This document shows positions 35,444-48,000 of a stretch of DNA of 64,000 nucleotides, piece by piece. The notes beneath the pieces were generated by a model. It was not told the origin of the DNA, made no database searches, and worked only from the letters and a program-made list of their open reading frames with translations. Positions within the stretch are counted from its first letter, which is position 1. Each line of letters opens with the position of its first letter. The position numbers and the translations under genes were made by a program. Origin of the DNA: a virus; IMG/VR virus record IMGVR_UViG_3300037963_004147, positions 1 through 64,000 of that record; one strand, given 5' to 3'.

Positions 35444-38400
35444 ATGGCGAAAGTAAAAATAAATAGTTTACCTGATGGTTTTGAATTAGTAGATGGTAAG
35501 GTTAGACAAAAAAAATCACATGGTGGTGGTATTACCGGAGATCAAAGTGATTATGGTTTAGTTACTTATGGTTCTACAAATATGTCATCAGGCCCCGATG
35601 ATACAGATGTAAGATATAGTTTATCTTCTGTACCAAGAGAAGAGGCAAATATAGAAGCTGAAGGTGGGGAAACTGTTTTAACAGATTTGAATAATGATGG
35701 AAGCTTTGGTCTTTATGATATAAAAGGACCAAGACACAGTAGTGGTGGAGTTCCAATGTTTTTGCCAGAACAATCATTTATATATTCTGATACAAATGAT
35801 TTGAAATTTAATAAATCAGAGCTTGAGGATTTTGATATTTCATCAAGAAAGAAAATGACTCCTGCTAGTATATCTAGAAAGTATCAACTTAATAAATACT
35901 ACGGTTTATTAAATGATGAATATGCTGATGATATTCAAGCTAAAACAGCTGAGTTAATGTTAGATAAAAATAAAATGAGTTTATCTAAATTAGCATTTAC
36001 TCAGGAAATGAAAAAAGATTTTGAAGAAGGTGTGCCTTTAGCATCACATCCTTATCTACAATCTATTGGAGAAGATCCAATAGCTTTTACTTCACAGGTT
36101 GAGCAAATTTCTATGCAACAAGCTCAAGATCAAACTATAATGGGTATGCCACCAGATCAACAAGCTCAATTGATGGCAATACAACAAATGCTAGAACAAC
36201 AGCAAGGTATGGCACCTGAAGGTATGGAAAATCCTGCTGCACAAGAAATGCAAGCTCCTGTTATGGATACTGCACAAGATGGAACGGAATTCACTGCAAA
36301 CAATCAAGGTGCCAATCAATGTGGGCCTGGTGAAGTATATGATTTTATGCAGCAAAAATGTGTACCTAGTGGTGGTATAGATCAGTCTGGAGCAGGTTAT
36401 GATAACTTAACAACTGATCCAGGTCAACTTACAGCTAATCTAATAAACGCTGATGCCAATAATTTAAATGTTAATAATGATCCAAGTGCAACATTTAATC
36501 AAGTTGCTAATATGGGTAATAACATTCTTGACCGAGATTCTGAAGATCCTAATGCTCCTGTAGATCCTGCTGCTCCAGAGGTTACACTTGATAAAGGTGA
36601 TTTTGAAGATAAAGCTGGAAGATTATATAATAGAATTGCAGGCAGTAATCAATTAAAACAATTTACTGATCTATCAACAGGAGCTATTGAAATGTTTGAT
36701 TCATTTAATAAAAGAATGAATAAGCAGACTAATTTACTTACTGATAAACAACAAAATGCTAAGCTTATGGCCCATAATCAGTTTGGAACTAACTTTGATA
36801 AAATGGGCAAAGAAGGGTTTACTGATGTTAATACAGGTTTAGATAAAAGAATTATTGCTCCTGATGCTAATGCACCTTCTGGATTTAATAACTATATGAA
36901 GTTTGGTCAAGATGGAATGGAAATTCTTGATGAAGCAGCATATGGAATAGAAATACCTAAAGCACAAGATGGTAATGGCGAAGACTCAGGAATGAATCAA
37001 TCGTATGTGTTTACTGATCCTGGCAGTGGGAAAACTATTACTTTAACAAGACAACAAATAATTGATGCATTCCCAACACTTAAGGATGAAACAGCATTTC
37101 AATTTTATTTAACAAATAATAATATGACTCCTGCAAATTCTGATGATGCACCAGAAGGAGGAGAAAAAGAAGAAAAAGTAATTACTGTTGATGATGACGG
37201 TAAAAAACTTAAAGTTACTGAGGTTACTATTTATGATAAGAATAGACAAGAACTTAAAAAGATTTATAAAGATTCAAATACAGGTGAAATAATTGAAGGT
37301 GCCTTAGTTAAAGAAGGTAAATTAAATAGACCTAAGTTCCAAAGTAGAGTTGATACAAAAGGTGGCGGTACATATTATGGAGAATATGATTTAAGTGAAG
37401 AAGGAAAACAAGAAGACTTTGAACAAAGATTTCCTTGGGTTAAAGATTTAAAAGGTTATGACTATAGTAAAGGAAATGCTGCTTGGGTTGGAGAGTTTCA
37501 AAAAGAGTATGAAAAGCGTATGTATGAAAGCCTTAAGGAAAGAGGTTTAGAAAAAGATTATGTACCATACTTTAAAACTAAAAGTAAAGCTTCCTTTATA
37601 AAGAAGAATCCGTGGGCTAAAGATATAGACTTTGGGGGAATGAAAAATAAGTCTGGAGATTGGTATGATTATAGAGATGGAGAAGGCTTTGATAGTAAAC
37701 TAGGAGCACATACATATAGTGCCCCTCTTTATAAAGCGGAGGATCCCCTTAATTTACCAGAACCTTGTCCAGCTTGTCCAGAAGGATATGAAAGACAACC
37801 AACTGCTGATGATAAATGTAACTGTGAATTAAAAGCAGTAACAAAACTTGATGTTCCGGATATAGTTGATAATTATGTTCCGCCTAGAGCAGACTGGTGG
37901 TCACAAGATGTAATTAAAGCAAAAGCAATTGCAGACAGGGAAAGAAAAATGCTATTGCCATATCAACCACCTGTTAGAAGAACTTCTTATGATGTTGTAT
38001 TAGAAGATCCAACTAGAGCAATTGCTGCAATTAATGAACAATTAAATATTAATAGTCAAGCTGCAGGTGCATTTGGAGGACCTCAATCATTACAAGCAAG
38101 AACTGCAAATTTACAAGGTCAAGCTGCATTGAATATTGCAAATGAAGTAGCTAGAGTTAATCAAAGAAATGTTTCAACAATAAATCAAGGTTTAGCTCAG
38201 CAAGCTCAAATGGATCAGATGGCTAATATGGAAGAGGATAGAAGGAATGTAAAAATGTATGATGATACTCAAAAAGTTTTACAAACTTATATGGATGAGA
38301 AAAACTTTGACAGAGAGCAATATGCCGATGCTATAGCTAATGCAATAACTAATAGAGCTAATACATATAATCTTAATTCTATACAAGATTATTATAACAT

Positions 38401-38731
38401 TGATCCTGAAAGTGGTGGAATGATTAAGCTTACTAATACTAAAGCATTACAGCCTGTTGCTCAACCAGGTGAGTATGATTTTATAAATAACTATGCAGAA
38501 GTAGCAAAAAGATATAAAGCTGCAACTGGTGCAGATCCAACAAATGAGATAATGCAAGGTTTACTAAATCAACAAGCTCAACGTAATGCAGGTATTCAAC
38601 CAAAGCAAACTAATTTGCAGGCTGCGGTAGCAAATAATCCATTTGGGTTAGGATATCAAGGAGGTGGTAAAAAAGGAAAAGAATTAAAGAGGTGGGCATC
38701 TCCATTCTATGTAGGAAAAACAGGAATGTAA
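35444..38731 (+). CDS. Large virion/cargo protein (1095 aa)
   Basis: Residues about 63-130 form a compact segment (VPREEANIEAEGGETVLTDL, GPRHSSGGVPMFLPEQSF) that I associate with internal virion proteins of Bacteroidota and marine phages. It includes DLNNDGSFGLYD (81-92), which fits an EF-hand-type loop. Residues 220-330 are Gln/Met/Pro-rich with an AQDG motif and a CGPGEVYDFMQQKC loop; AQDGNGE recurs at 507-513. Around residue 775 is CPACPEGYERQPT, recalling the Cys-rich units of the muzzle-like protein. The last 280 residues are helical and Gln/Asn-rich (AAGAFGGPQSLQARTANLQG), ending YQGGGKKGKEL. A packaged, injected protein is the best guess; no enzyme motif seen. Confidence 0.62.
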   Translation: MAKVKINSLPDGFELVDGKVRQKKSHGGGITGDQSDYGLVTYGSTNMSSGPDDTDVRYSLSSVPREEANIEAEGGETVLTDLNNDGSFGLYDIKGPRHSSGGVPMFLPEQSFIYSDTNDLKFNKSELEDFDISSRKKMTPASISRKYQLNKYYGLLNDEYADDIQAKTAELMLDKNKMSLSKLAFTQEMKKDFEEGVPLASHPYLQSIGEDPIAFTSQVEQISMQQAQDQTIMGMPPDQQAQLMAIQQMLEQQQGMAPEGMENPAAQEMQAPVMDTAQDGTEFTANNQGANQCGPGEVYDFMQQKCVPSGGIDQSGAGYDNLTTDPGQLTANLINADANNLNVNNDPSATFNQVANMGNNILDRDSEDPNAPVDPAAPEVTLDKGDFEDKAGRLYNRIAGSNQLKQFTDLSTGAIEMFDSFNKRMNKQTNLLTDKQQNAKLMAHNQFGTNFDKMGKEGFTDVNTGLDKRIIAPDANAPSGFNNYMKFGQDGMEILDEAAYGIEIPKAQDGNGEDSGMNQSYVFTDPGSGKTITLTRQQIIDAFPTLKDETAFQFYLTNNNMTPANSDDAPEGGEKEEKVITVDDDGKKLKVTEVTIYDKNRQELKKIYKDSNTGEIIEGALVKEGKLNRPKFQSRVDTKGGGTYYGEYDLSEEGKQEDFEQRFPWVKDLKGYDYSKGNAAWVGEFQKEYEKRMYESLKERGLEKDYVPYFKTKSKASFIKKNPWAKDIDFGGMKNKSGDWYDYRDGEGFDSKLGAHTYSAPLYKAEDPLNLPEPCPACPEGYERQPTADDKCNCELKAVTKLDVPDIVDNYVPPRADWWSQDVIKAKAIADRERKMLLPYQPPVRRTSYDVVLEDPTRAIAAINEQLNINSQAAGAFGGPQSLQARTANLQGQAALNIANEVARVNQRNVSTINQGLAQQAQMDQMANMEEDRRNVKMYDDTQKVLQTYMDEKNFDREQYADAIANAITNRANTYNLNSIQDYYNIDPESGGMIKLTNTKALQPVAQPGEYDFINNYAEVAKRYKAATGADPTNEIMQGLLNQQAQRNAGIQPKQTNLQAAVANNPFGLGYQGGGKKGKELKRWASPFYVGKTGM

Positions 38732-38790
38732 ACTTTAAAAGTGTTATGTGTTTACTATTTAAACTGATAAAATTTAATTAATTTAGTATT

Positions 38791-41700
38791 ATGGCAACGT
38801 ATGTACCAGGAGTAGGAAGTTATTTACCAGATTTTAAGCCGTTTACACCGGACTATAAGTTTTTATCTAATGTATTAGATACAAAGACTAATAGATATAA
38901 TACAAACTATAAAGCAGTAAATGATTTATATAGTAAAGTTGTATATGGTGATTTATCAAGAGGTGATACTCAAGCAATGAGAGATCAGTATGCTGAGAAC
39001 TTAGGACCTAAACTTCAACAAATTTCAGGAATGGATTTATCTGTTATGCAAAATGCTCAAGCAGCTCAATCAATATTTAAACCATTTTTTGAAGATGATC
39101 TTATTGTAAAGGATTTAGTTACAACTAAGCATTACAAAAATGAAATGGGTTATGCTAATATGTTACAAAATTCACCAGACCGTGAACAAAGAGAAATGTA
39201 TTGGACTACTGGAATACAGAAGATGAAATATCAAATGGAAGACTTTATTAATGCATCTCAAGATGAAGCATTAAATATGGCAGTTCCTAAATATACTCCT
39301 GATGCTGATTTATATGAGATGGCTATGAAGTATCTTAAAGAATCAGGTTTAGAAGCAGAAATTGATATGCCAACTCCAGATGGTATGTGGATTGTTAAAA
39401 AGAAGAATGGTGATATTATTACTAGACAAGCACTTCAAATGGTTCAAAAAGCACTTAAGGATGACCCAAGAGTTGTTAATGCATATCATGCACAATCTTT
39501 TGTTACAGCAAGAAGTTTTGCAGAAAGTGGAATGCAAGCCGGCAAGTTTACAACTATTGATGAAGGGCAGAGAGCTTGGGCTACTGAACAAATTGGTAGA
39601 ATGGAAGAACTAATAGCTGATAGAAATAAGAAGCTTGAAGATAGACAAATGAAAGAAAAAAATATTGTTGTTTCATGGCAGAACTATGAAGCTCAATATG
39701 GTATTACGGATGGTTCAAAAGCTCAACAAGAACAAGCAGAAGCAGCATCTAATTTTGAAGCAACCACTGAAGCCTTAGAAGGAAATAGAAATGTATTATC
39801 TGATAATAAAGGAATAAGTGATGAGTCTAATACAAATCAACTATTAAATAGAGCTTATGGATTGTTAATGAATTATAATATGGAAAGTGATCTTCAAGCC
39901 GCAGCTATAGGATATAGTAATATTGGTAAAAAGATTGGTTTAGAAGTTAATCCATATGGTAAAATGAAAGCTCAATATCAATATGATGTAGCTTTAGAAA
40001 ATCTTAAGAATAGAAATAAATTAATGCAAATAGCTGCTAGGAAAAAAGCAGATGAAGAGGATGAAAAGGATGAAAATGATTTAAAAAATAAGTTAGCTTT
40101 AAAAATTACCAACAATGAAATGAACACTGAAACAAGTGGTGCAAAAGATGAAGATGGTGAATTTAATCCAAACTATAATCATGAGGAAGATCAAAATGAA
40201 AAGTTAGTTGGTTATAATGAAAAGGTAACTAATCAAGAAATTGATTGGGCTTTAAAAATGTATCAACATTTAGAGGCTGATAAAAAAACAGGTGTAGTTG
40301 AGATAGGAGGAATGAAGGGTAATCTTCAAGAATTATCTGCAAGACTTAAGGAGCAATATACAGAAGGAGATAAGAAAGGTCAGTACATTCATCAAGAAGC
40401 AATAGATAATTTATTTGGTGATATGGAATCTAAATTTATTAATTTAAAAGCTGATGCTAGTTCATTTCCAGATAAATCAGGACCTGTCTTTTTAAGACAA
40501 AATAATGGTGAAGACTATCTTAAAGCTTTAAGTCAGTTATCAGAACTGAAAGCTACAAGACATGCTTTGGATTATGTAAACCAAGGTCTTACAAATGCTA
40601 AAGCTAACAACTTAGAAACAGCTTTAAAATTAGAGGGTGTTTTTGAAGAAATTGATGATGGTGAAGGTTATTCAACATTATTTAAAAATGGCATGCCAAC
40701 TATGTATACAAGAGATGCAAAGGGCAATGCTACCCAAATGACTGAAGATGAATATGTCAAAGCATTTAATGATTGGGCAAGAACAAAAGGTAAGAATATA
40801 GATATTAGAAATACACCATTTGATGAAACTGGAGTTTTGAGTTCTGATAATGAAGAGTGGCAACAAGATGATGATGGTAACTATGCAGGTGTAGGTTGGG
40901 GTCAAGAAGGAACAAAATATATTTATCCTCAATACAATGGTGGAAGTACAGTAGTAATTAAGTATGACGATGATACACCATTTACTTTTAATGAAGCTAA
41001 ATCAAGTGAGTATGCAAGACGTTCATATCAAAAATTAAAAGAAGTACAGAATGCAACTATGAATGGAGGTTTAAAGAGTATAGCTACTGAAGCTGACTTT
41101 AAAGTCTATGATGTCGCTCAAGCAATGAGAGGTATTAGAAATATGACACAAGGAGATATAAATAAAAATCAAGTTTATAGTGTACAATTTAATGCTAAAG
41201 ATTTAACTGAACCGGCTGTAGAGATGTATAGTGCTTTACTTGATCAAGAAAACGAAACACCGTCACAAGAGTTTTATGTTTATGCAAATAAATATCAGCA
41301 TAATGAAATACAAGAGGATGACTTTGTAACAACAGATGAAGATATTGAAATTTTAACAGAAGGTGGTCAAGGTGTAAGTGATGAACAAAGATCTAATGGA
41401 AAATTACTTTTGAGAGATTTAAAGATGATGATTGCTGAAAATATGAGAGATAAATCAGGTAATGCTTCTAAAGATGTTGCTAATTTTGAAATAAAATATT
41501 TTAATACATGGACAGCTGATTCTGATAATGTTACTAGAGCAGATGGCGATTATGCAGGTTATGTAATAAAACCAAGTCTAGACTTTTTAGGAAGATATAT
41601 AGGTAAAGGTAAATTATTAGAAAAAGCTAAAATTGAAGATTACATGAATATTAATATTGTATTTAAAAAAGAAAAAGATATTAATCCATTAAGATATGGT

Positions 41701-42024
41701 CAATTTGAATTTTCTGCTACAGCAGCTGAAATAGCATCAAGTCAAAATCAAGTATACACAAATAATACATCAGGTGGTGGAGATATATATGTTCAGCAAA
41801 ATGGTGGTGATAATTTAAATGATTATGTCTTAACATATAAACCTTTAGCATTAAATGAAGAAACAGGAGACTTTGAATATATAGGAGAAGAGTATATTAA
41901 TTTAGGTAATGATAAAAATCTGCTTGATGCTCAAGTTCAACAATATATTATTGGTATGCAACAACTTTCTATAACAAATAAAAGAGCTAAAGATGCCTGG
42001 GATTTAAAAAATAAAAATAAATAA
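38791..42024 (+). CDS. Large helical virion/cargo protein, unknown (1077 aa)
   Basis: This is a hydrophilic, mostly alpha-helical protein with several long coiled-coil-like stretches (for example ARKKADEEDEKDENDLKNKL around residue 417) and no cysteine clusters or membrane segments. It has no GG or AQNG motif, unlike the three large proteins before it. The 59 bases in front contain no clear promoter. Its stop lies two bases before the 5,082-residue gene, so the two are probably made together. In crAss-like phages helical proteins of about this size next to the virion polymerase gene are cargo proteins in the tail barrel and head; that role is inferred here. Confidence 0.6.
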   Translation: MATYVPGVGSYLPDFKPFTPDYKFLSNVLDTKTNRYNTNYKAVNDLYSKVVYGDLSRGDTQAMRDQYAENLGPKLQQISGMDLSVMQNAQAAQSIFKPFFEDDLIVKDLVTTKHYKNEMGYANMLQNSPDREQREMYWTTGIQKMKYQMEDFINASQDEALNMAVPKYTPDADLYEMAMKYLKESGLEAEIDMPTPDGMWIVKKKNGDIITRQALQMVQKALKDDPRVVNAYHAQSFVTARSFAESGMQAGKFTTIDEGQRAWATEQIGRMEELIADRNKKLEDRQMKEKNIVVSWQNYEAQYGITDGSKAQQEQAEAASNFEATTEALEGNRNVLSDNKGISDESNTNQLLNRAYGLLMNYNMESDLQAAAIGYSNIGKKIGLEVNPYGKMKAQYQYDVALENLKNRNKLMQIAARKKADEEDEKDENDLKNKLALKITNNEMNTETSGAKDEDGEFNPNYNHEEDQNEKLVGYNEKVTNQEIDWALKMYQHLEADKKTGVVEIGGMKGNLQELSARLKEQYTEGDKKGQYIHQEAIDNLFGDMESKFINLKADASSFPDKSGPVFLRQNNGEDYLKALSQLSELKATRHALDYVNQGLTNAKANNLETALKLEGVFEEIDDGEGYSTLFKNGMPTMYTRDAKGNATQMTEDEYVKAFNDWARTKGKNIDIRNTPFDETGVLSSDNEEWQQDDDGNYAGVGWGQEGTKYIYPQYNGGSTVVIKYDDDTPFTFNEAKSSEYARRSYQKLKEVQNATMNGGLKSIATEADFKVYDVAQAMRGIRNMTQGDINKNQVYSVQFNAKDLTEPAVEMYSALLDQENETPSQEFYVYANKYQHNEIQEDDFVTTDEDIEILTEGGQGVSDEQRSNGKLLLRDLKMMIAENMRDKSGNASKDVANFEIKYFNTWTADSDNVTRADGDYAGYVIKPSLDFLGRYIGKGKLLEKAKIEDYMNINIVFKKEKDINPLRYGQFEFSATAAEIASSQNQVYTNNTSGGGDIYVQQNGGDNLNDYVLTYKPLALNEETGDFEYIGEEYINLGNDKNLLDAQVQQYIIGMQQLSITNKRAKDAWDLKNKNK

Positions 42025-42026
42025 TT

Positions 42027-45000
42027 ATGTCAGATTTTGAAAAAGATGTAAAGAGTAATGCCGTTAACTCAATAGCACCTGGTGTTCCTCAAGATATGTT
42101 TGTTTTTGAATCTATTTCTGATTTAGAGACTCCACCTGATATTGCTGAGTTTGATCCAAATCTAGATCAAGGATATTTAGATATGCTATCTGCAGCTGCA
42201 CCAATTATAAATCAATTTTCACCTAATCCAACATCTAATATGAGGTCCCCTTTTCCTGGACCTGCAACAGATACATATAATCCTGTAGCACAAAAAGTAC
42301 CAAAAGCTAGTGGTAATGAATCTATAATGAATAAGTTTAGGCAAATAGGTGAGGTTGCAAAAAACTTAAATCCTGAAAATCCTGAAAATAAAAATACAAC
42401 TTTCGGAAAGAGTATGAACTCTATAAAAATTGCAGATCCTATATTTTCTAGTATAAGAGAAAGTCAATTTGATAGATACTATGAACATGGTGAGTTTGGT
42501 AAATTAGGATGGCACCCATATGCAGATAATGAAACTTATTATAATGAAAATTCATCATGGTGGGATAATGCAGGAAGAATGTTTGGTGAGATGGGTAGAC
42601 TTGCATGGACTGGTATGAAAGCCAACTATAGTAGTTGGGGCTCTGCAGATTCAATGGATCTTAATGCTGCTGTAGAATTTGAAGATGCAATGAGAATTGG
42701 TAGTTCTACAACAGGTGGTTTTGGTGGAGGTCTTAATAATTTACTTCTTCAGTCTGGATATACATTTGGAATTATTGGTACAATTGCACTTGAAGAACTT
42801 GCAATGTGGGGAGCTACTGCGGCATTGGCTGCCGCAACTCCATTTACTGCTGGTGCTTCTGGTGCTGGTGCTGTTGCCACAGGTACAGCTGCTACTGTTA
42901 GAACAGGGTACAATATGGCTAAGTTAGCTAAACTTGGTAGAAGAATAGCTGATTCATTTGATGTTTCTAGAATGCTACGAGGAACAAGAAGCATGATGAA
43001 GAATATGAATAAAGCAGATAATGCTAGAGGTTTTTGGAATAGTGTAAGATCAGGAGGAAACGTACTTGGAAACTTTGTAGCTCCTGAAACTATGGCAGCA
43101 TTTAAAGCTCTTAAGTCAGCTGAAAAAGCAGGAGATAATCTTACATCAATGGCAAAAATTTCTAAAGGTGTAGGAGGATTTTATAGAGATCTTCGTTCAT
43201 TAAACTTTGCACTATCAGAAGGTAGAATGGAAGCTGGATCTACATATATGGATGTCTTGAACAGATCTATGGCTCAGATGAAAGAGAATAATTTAGCTGA
43301 AGGTTTAAGTGAAAATTTAACAGATTCTCAAATAGCAATGGCAGACGCAAGAGCTCAAGAAGCTGCATTTGCTACAACATCTTGGAATGCACCTTTAATT
43401 TATTTATCTAATCAATTGCTTCTTGGTAATTCTATGGGAGGTTTTAAAAGAACTCTTAATCAAGCAATGCGTGATAATATTGAGGGTGTTGGAAGACGTA
43501 TTCTTAAAACTAAAGCTGCAGTTAAAACTGGAAAAGATGGTGCAAAGACAATTGCAAAAGATGTCTTTGAAGATGTAGGTGAAAGTTTTATGAATTATAA
43601 ATACTTATATAAATCTGTAAAAGCTGGAGGAATAAAAGGTGGAGCAACAATGGCTGCAGGTGCAGGTTTAAGATTTTTTGCAGCGAATGTTGGAGAAGGT
43701 TTACAAGAAGTTTATCAAGAAGCTGTAGCTAAAGGTGTAAGTGATTACTATACTGCTTTAGCCACAGATCCAATGGCAGGTGGTAGTGAGTTATTTCAAA
43801 CTTCAGCACTAGCAGGTTTATCAGAACAATTTAGCGGTCAAGGTCTTCATACTTTTATGTCTGGTTTCTTGATGGGTGGTGTAGTAGCAGGTCCTCAAAA
43901 GTTAGTATTTCAAGGTATGCCAATGTTATATCAAAAAACATTTAACAAAAAGGAATACGCAGAATATAAAGCAAATAAAGAAAAATTAGTTGCAGACTTA
44001 GTAAATACATATAATAGTGCATGGAATTCTCAAGCAGATGATGTTCAAAATATGTTTGACTCAACTAAATTAAACTTTTTAAATCAAAAGCAAGAAGCAT
44101 CTGAAATGGTTGCAGCACAACTAGAAGATTCAATGTTTAACTTTATTGATGCAAAAGATAATGCTAAATTCCAACAGTTAAATACTATATTTAAAACAGG
44201 TAGACAAGATTTTTACAGAGAGCAGTTAGAAGATTATTTACAATTAACAGACGAAGAACTTGCAGAAGCATTTCCACAAGAAGCTTCTAGAGCTAAGTCT
44301 GGTAAATTAAGATCAACCATTCAAGATCAGATAAAGAAGATTGATGAAATGGAAGTGACTTATGAAAAAAATTTAGAAGACTTTGTAAATCCATTTGATC
44401 CAAAAGCATTTAAACCAGGTTCAAGAGAACAGAATGATGAAGCATTAAAACATTTTGCATTTGAACATGCTAGAATGTTATATCTATTTACTAAAGATGG
44501 ATTCCAAAGAGCTCTAGAAAGATCTGAAAGTATCTTTAGTGAATTAGAATCTGATCCTGTTATTTCAAAAATGGCAGCTAATGATGTAACTGTATTACTT
44601 AATAAAGATACATTACAACAAGAGATATCTCAATTAAAAGCTGAGATTCCAGGTTTAGGTGAAGCAGGAACAAAAAGACTAAAAAAGGATAAAGAGAAAA
44701 AATTAGAAGCACTAGAAGCTGTAGCTGATGTTTTATATAATGAAGAATATCAAACAAAAACTGGAAGGTTTGATAGAAGACGTATACAAAAATTAACACC
44801 AACTATATTAAACTATTTAAAAACTGTAGCTAGATCTAAAGATGCTTTTGTAAATCCAGAACTTATTCAAGAAACAATTAAAAAGATTGTAGATCATAAC
44901 CATCTTAGTAATAGACAAAAGGTTTATGATAAGAGTATTCAGTTTTTAAATAACCCTGATCAGTTTGATGCAATAGTTAGAAGATCTTATGAGTATTTAA

Positions 45001-48000
45001 AATATGCACATAAGAATCAACTTGAAATGTATGAAAAAGCTATTAGAAAATTTATTAATAAAAAAGAAATTAATCAGTTTTTAAATCAATTAGCTAAAGT
45101 AGGAGTTTATGCAGATATGAGTGAAACTTTAGAGTTTGCAGAGACTGGAAATATTGATAGTTTAACTGTATTCTATTCAGAGAGTGGTATGGTTAATAAA
45201 GTAAATGATCCTGAATTATTTGCCGAGATTCAAAATTTAATACAAACATATAGACAAACAGCTCAACCCCAAGTTCAATCAGATATAGCAGAATCAAAAT
45301 CATCAGAAGTTAAGAAGAGTAAAAAAGCTCAAGCTGTACAAGAAGAAGTTGATGAAATTTTAGAGGATGCTGAAATATCTGGACCAGAAGCTGAGGTTTA
45401 TGGTAAAGCAAAAGATGAGTCTCCAATTCTTGAAAAATTATTAAAACAAAAATATCAAGAGGTTAGAGCTTTTGCTATACAAAAAGGAGTTAAGAAAATA
45501 CCAAGCTTTAATGATTATATTAAAACACCTGCGGCACAATCATATATATCAGCATATGTAGCATTAAAGAAAATGTGGTATCAAACTTTAACTGGTATAG
45601 AGGATGAAGGAATTAGAATGGAAAGGTTTAAAAAAGACCAAGGTTTTTTATCATGGTTAAAGTTACAACAAACTAATGATAAAGTTGTAGATGTACTTTC
45701 TGTTACTAATACAAAATTTAATGACTTTATAAAAGGGATGGCTGAGGATGTAGGAAGTACTCCTGAGCAAGATAAAAAAAATAAAGTTGCGGGTCTTGAA
45801 GGTCCTTCACAAATTGTAGAAGTAAAGAGTACAGATGATCAAGGAAACCCTGTTACTTTCTATCAAATATTAGATAAGTTTGGTGAACCGGTTGCATATG
45901 AATTAACTGAAGAAGCTGGCTTACCAGTTGGTTTATCATTTACAGATTTAGGAAAAGCAAAACAAGCAAAAGCTAAGTTAGATGCATCTATTCCAGATAC
46001 TGCTGAAATGGAAATAAGAAACAGTAAAGGTGAAGTTGTTGAGAAGTTAGTATTTGGACAAGAGGTTATTGAAAAATCAACTGGTAATAAATACATTGTT
46101 GTTAGTACTCCTAGTAAATTATCAAAAGGAGGTAAATTATATTTATTTCCTGCTAGTCTTGCAGGTACAGTAACGCAATTGCAAGCAAGAAGAAATAAAT
46201 CAGAGAAAATAAATCCTGCTGATTTTGCGGGTAGATTTAAAGCATCAAGTTATTCTTTAACTGATGTTTCATTACCTGCTAATGTAAGTAAATTAAATAT
46301 TGATGAGGCAACTAAAATTCAATATCAACAAAATGGCAGATTTACAAAAGACAAAGAATGGGAAGGGAATTCAAAGAAAAGATTTCAGTTAATACTTCAA
46401 AATCTATCAGAAGAACAGTTTAATAAATTAGAAGTTGTAGTTAAAAGAAATATTGATGGAGGTAAAGTAACTCAAGAAAAATTTACATTTCCTGAAAAAG
46501 CACCAAATAGACTTATAAAAAGAACTAAACAATCATATAGTATAGCACTAAGAATACCGGCTGATATTATGAAAACATTGGAGCCTAAAATTTTAGATGC
46601 TGATTTAGCTCTTCCTGAAAATAATATCTTAGGTTATATACCAAATACAGATGTTCAGTTATATGATACTAATGGAGCAAGAATAAATCCATTAAATATA
46701 ACAACTGATCAGATTGGAAATTTATTTCAAATTTCAGGCAAGACAAAAGAAAATGCAGCCAAAGAAATAAGAAGAAACTTTGCTATACAACAATCAATTG
46801 TAAATGATATAAATAAGAAGTTAGGTAAAGATGAGAGTGGAACTTTAACTTTAGAAGATATAGGTGGTGTTAACTTTGTAGCAACTGCAGGACAAATGCA
46901 GTTTTTACCAACAGGAGTCACTAATAAAATAGAAAACTTACAATATAATACCGTTGATGGTACAATGGTTATATTAGATAATGGCAATAATAGATTTGTC
47001 ACAGATATGACCGGTAGTGTAGAAGATCAAATTGATTTTGAAGATAAGGTTAAAGCTGATATGCAAGCTCAAAACACAAATATATTTGAGAATGCTAAGA
47101 AAGCTGGTAGATATGTAATGATTGTTAAGCAACCTAATGGAATGTTTTCTTACTTTCCAATCAAAACAGATGTTCTAGAAAAAAGTACATTAAATGATAT
47201 TGCTAATGAAATTATAGAAAGATCAGCATTAAGTCAAAAAGACAACACTAAAAAAATTGAAGGTGCAACAACTCCAGTTATTAATGACATGGAATTTAAT
47301 AGTGAGTTTAATCAAGAACTCAATAATAAATTTTATATTGCATCTACTCCTGGTTATTCATTTGATATTAATGTAAATGCAAATGGTGCAGTAGAATTAA
47401 GAGTTTTTGATAGAGACAATAAACAAGTTGTAAAATATATCCAAAACGATAAAGCTGCTATTGAAGCTTGGGGTAAAGTTGAAGATAAAACTCAACTTTT
47501 AAATGAATTATTTGAGAATGCTGATAAAAGTTTTAAAGAACAATATTCAAAAGTAACTTCAAAAACACCAGCTATAAGAAAGCAAGTTTTAAAAGATGTT
47601 GCTAATCTAAAATTAAATTTAGGATCTATAAGAAAAAGTTTTCCTGTAACAGCTTCAGCGTCAGAAATTGCAGAAACATCTGTAACAACTGTAGGTTCTC
47701 AAGTAAGAAAAGATTCTAAATTAAGAGTTAATATTAATGGTATAGATGTAAGCCAGATAGAAACTGCAGGAGTGTTTACTCCTAGTGAGGTATTTACAGA
47801 TGCAAATGGAAATCCTATACCTAAAGGTGGACCATTAACAACATCTTCAGAAAGTATGAATAATATTGAGATTGAAGGTGCTGAGTTAGACGCAATGTCT
47901 AAAGAAGATTTTGAAGCATTAAAAGCTGATAATTTTAAAGGTCTTACTGAGGCACAAATTACAGCTATTGCAATAAAACTAAGCGATCCTTCAAGTCTTA

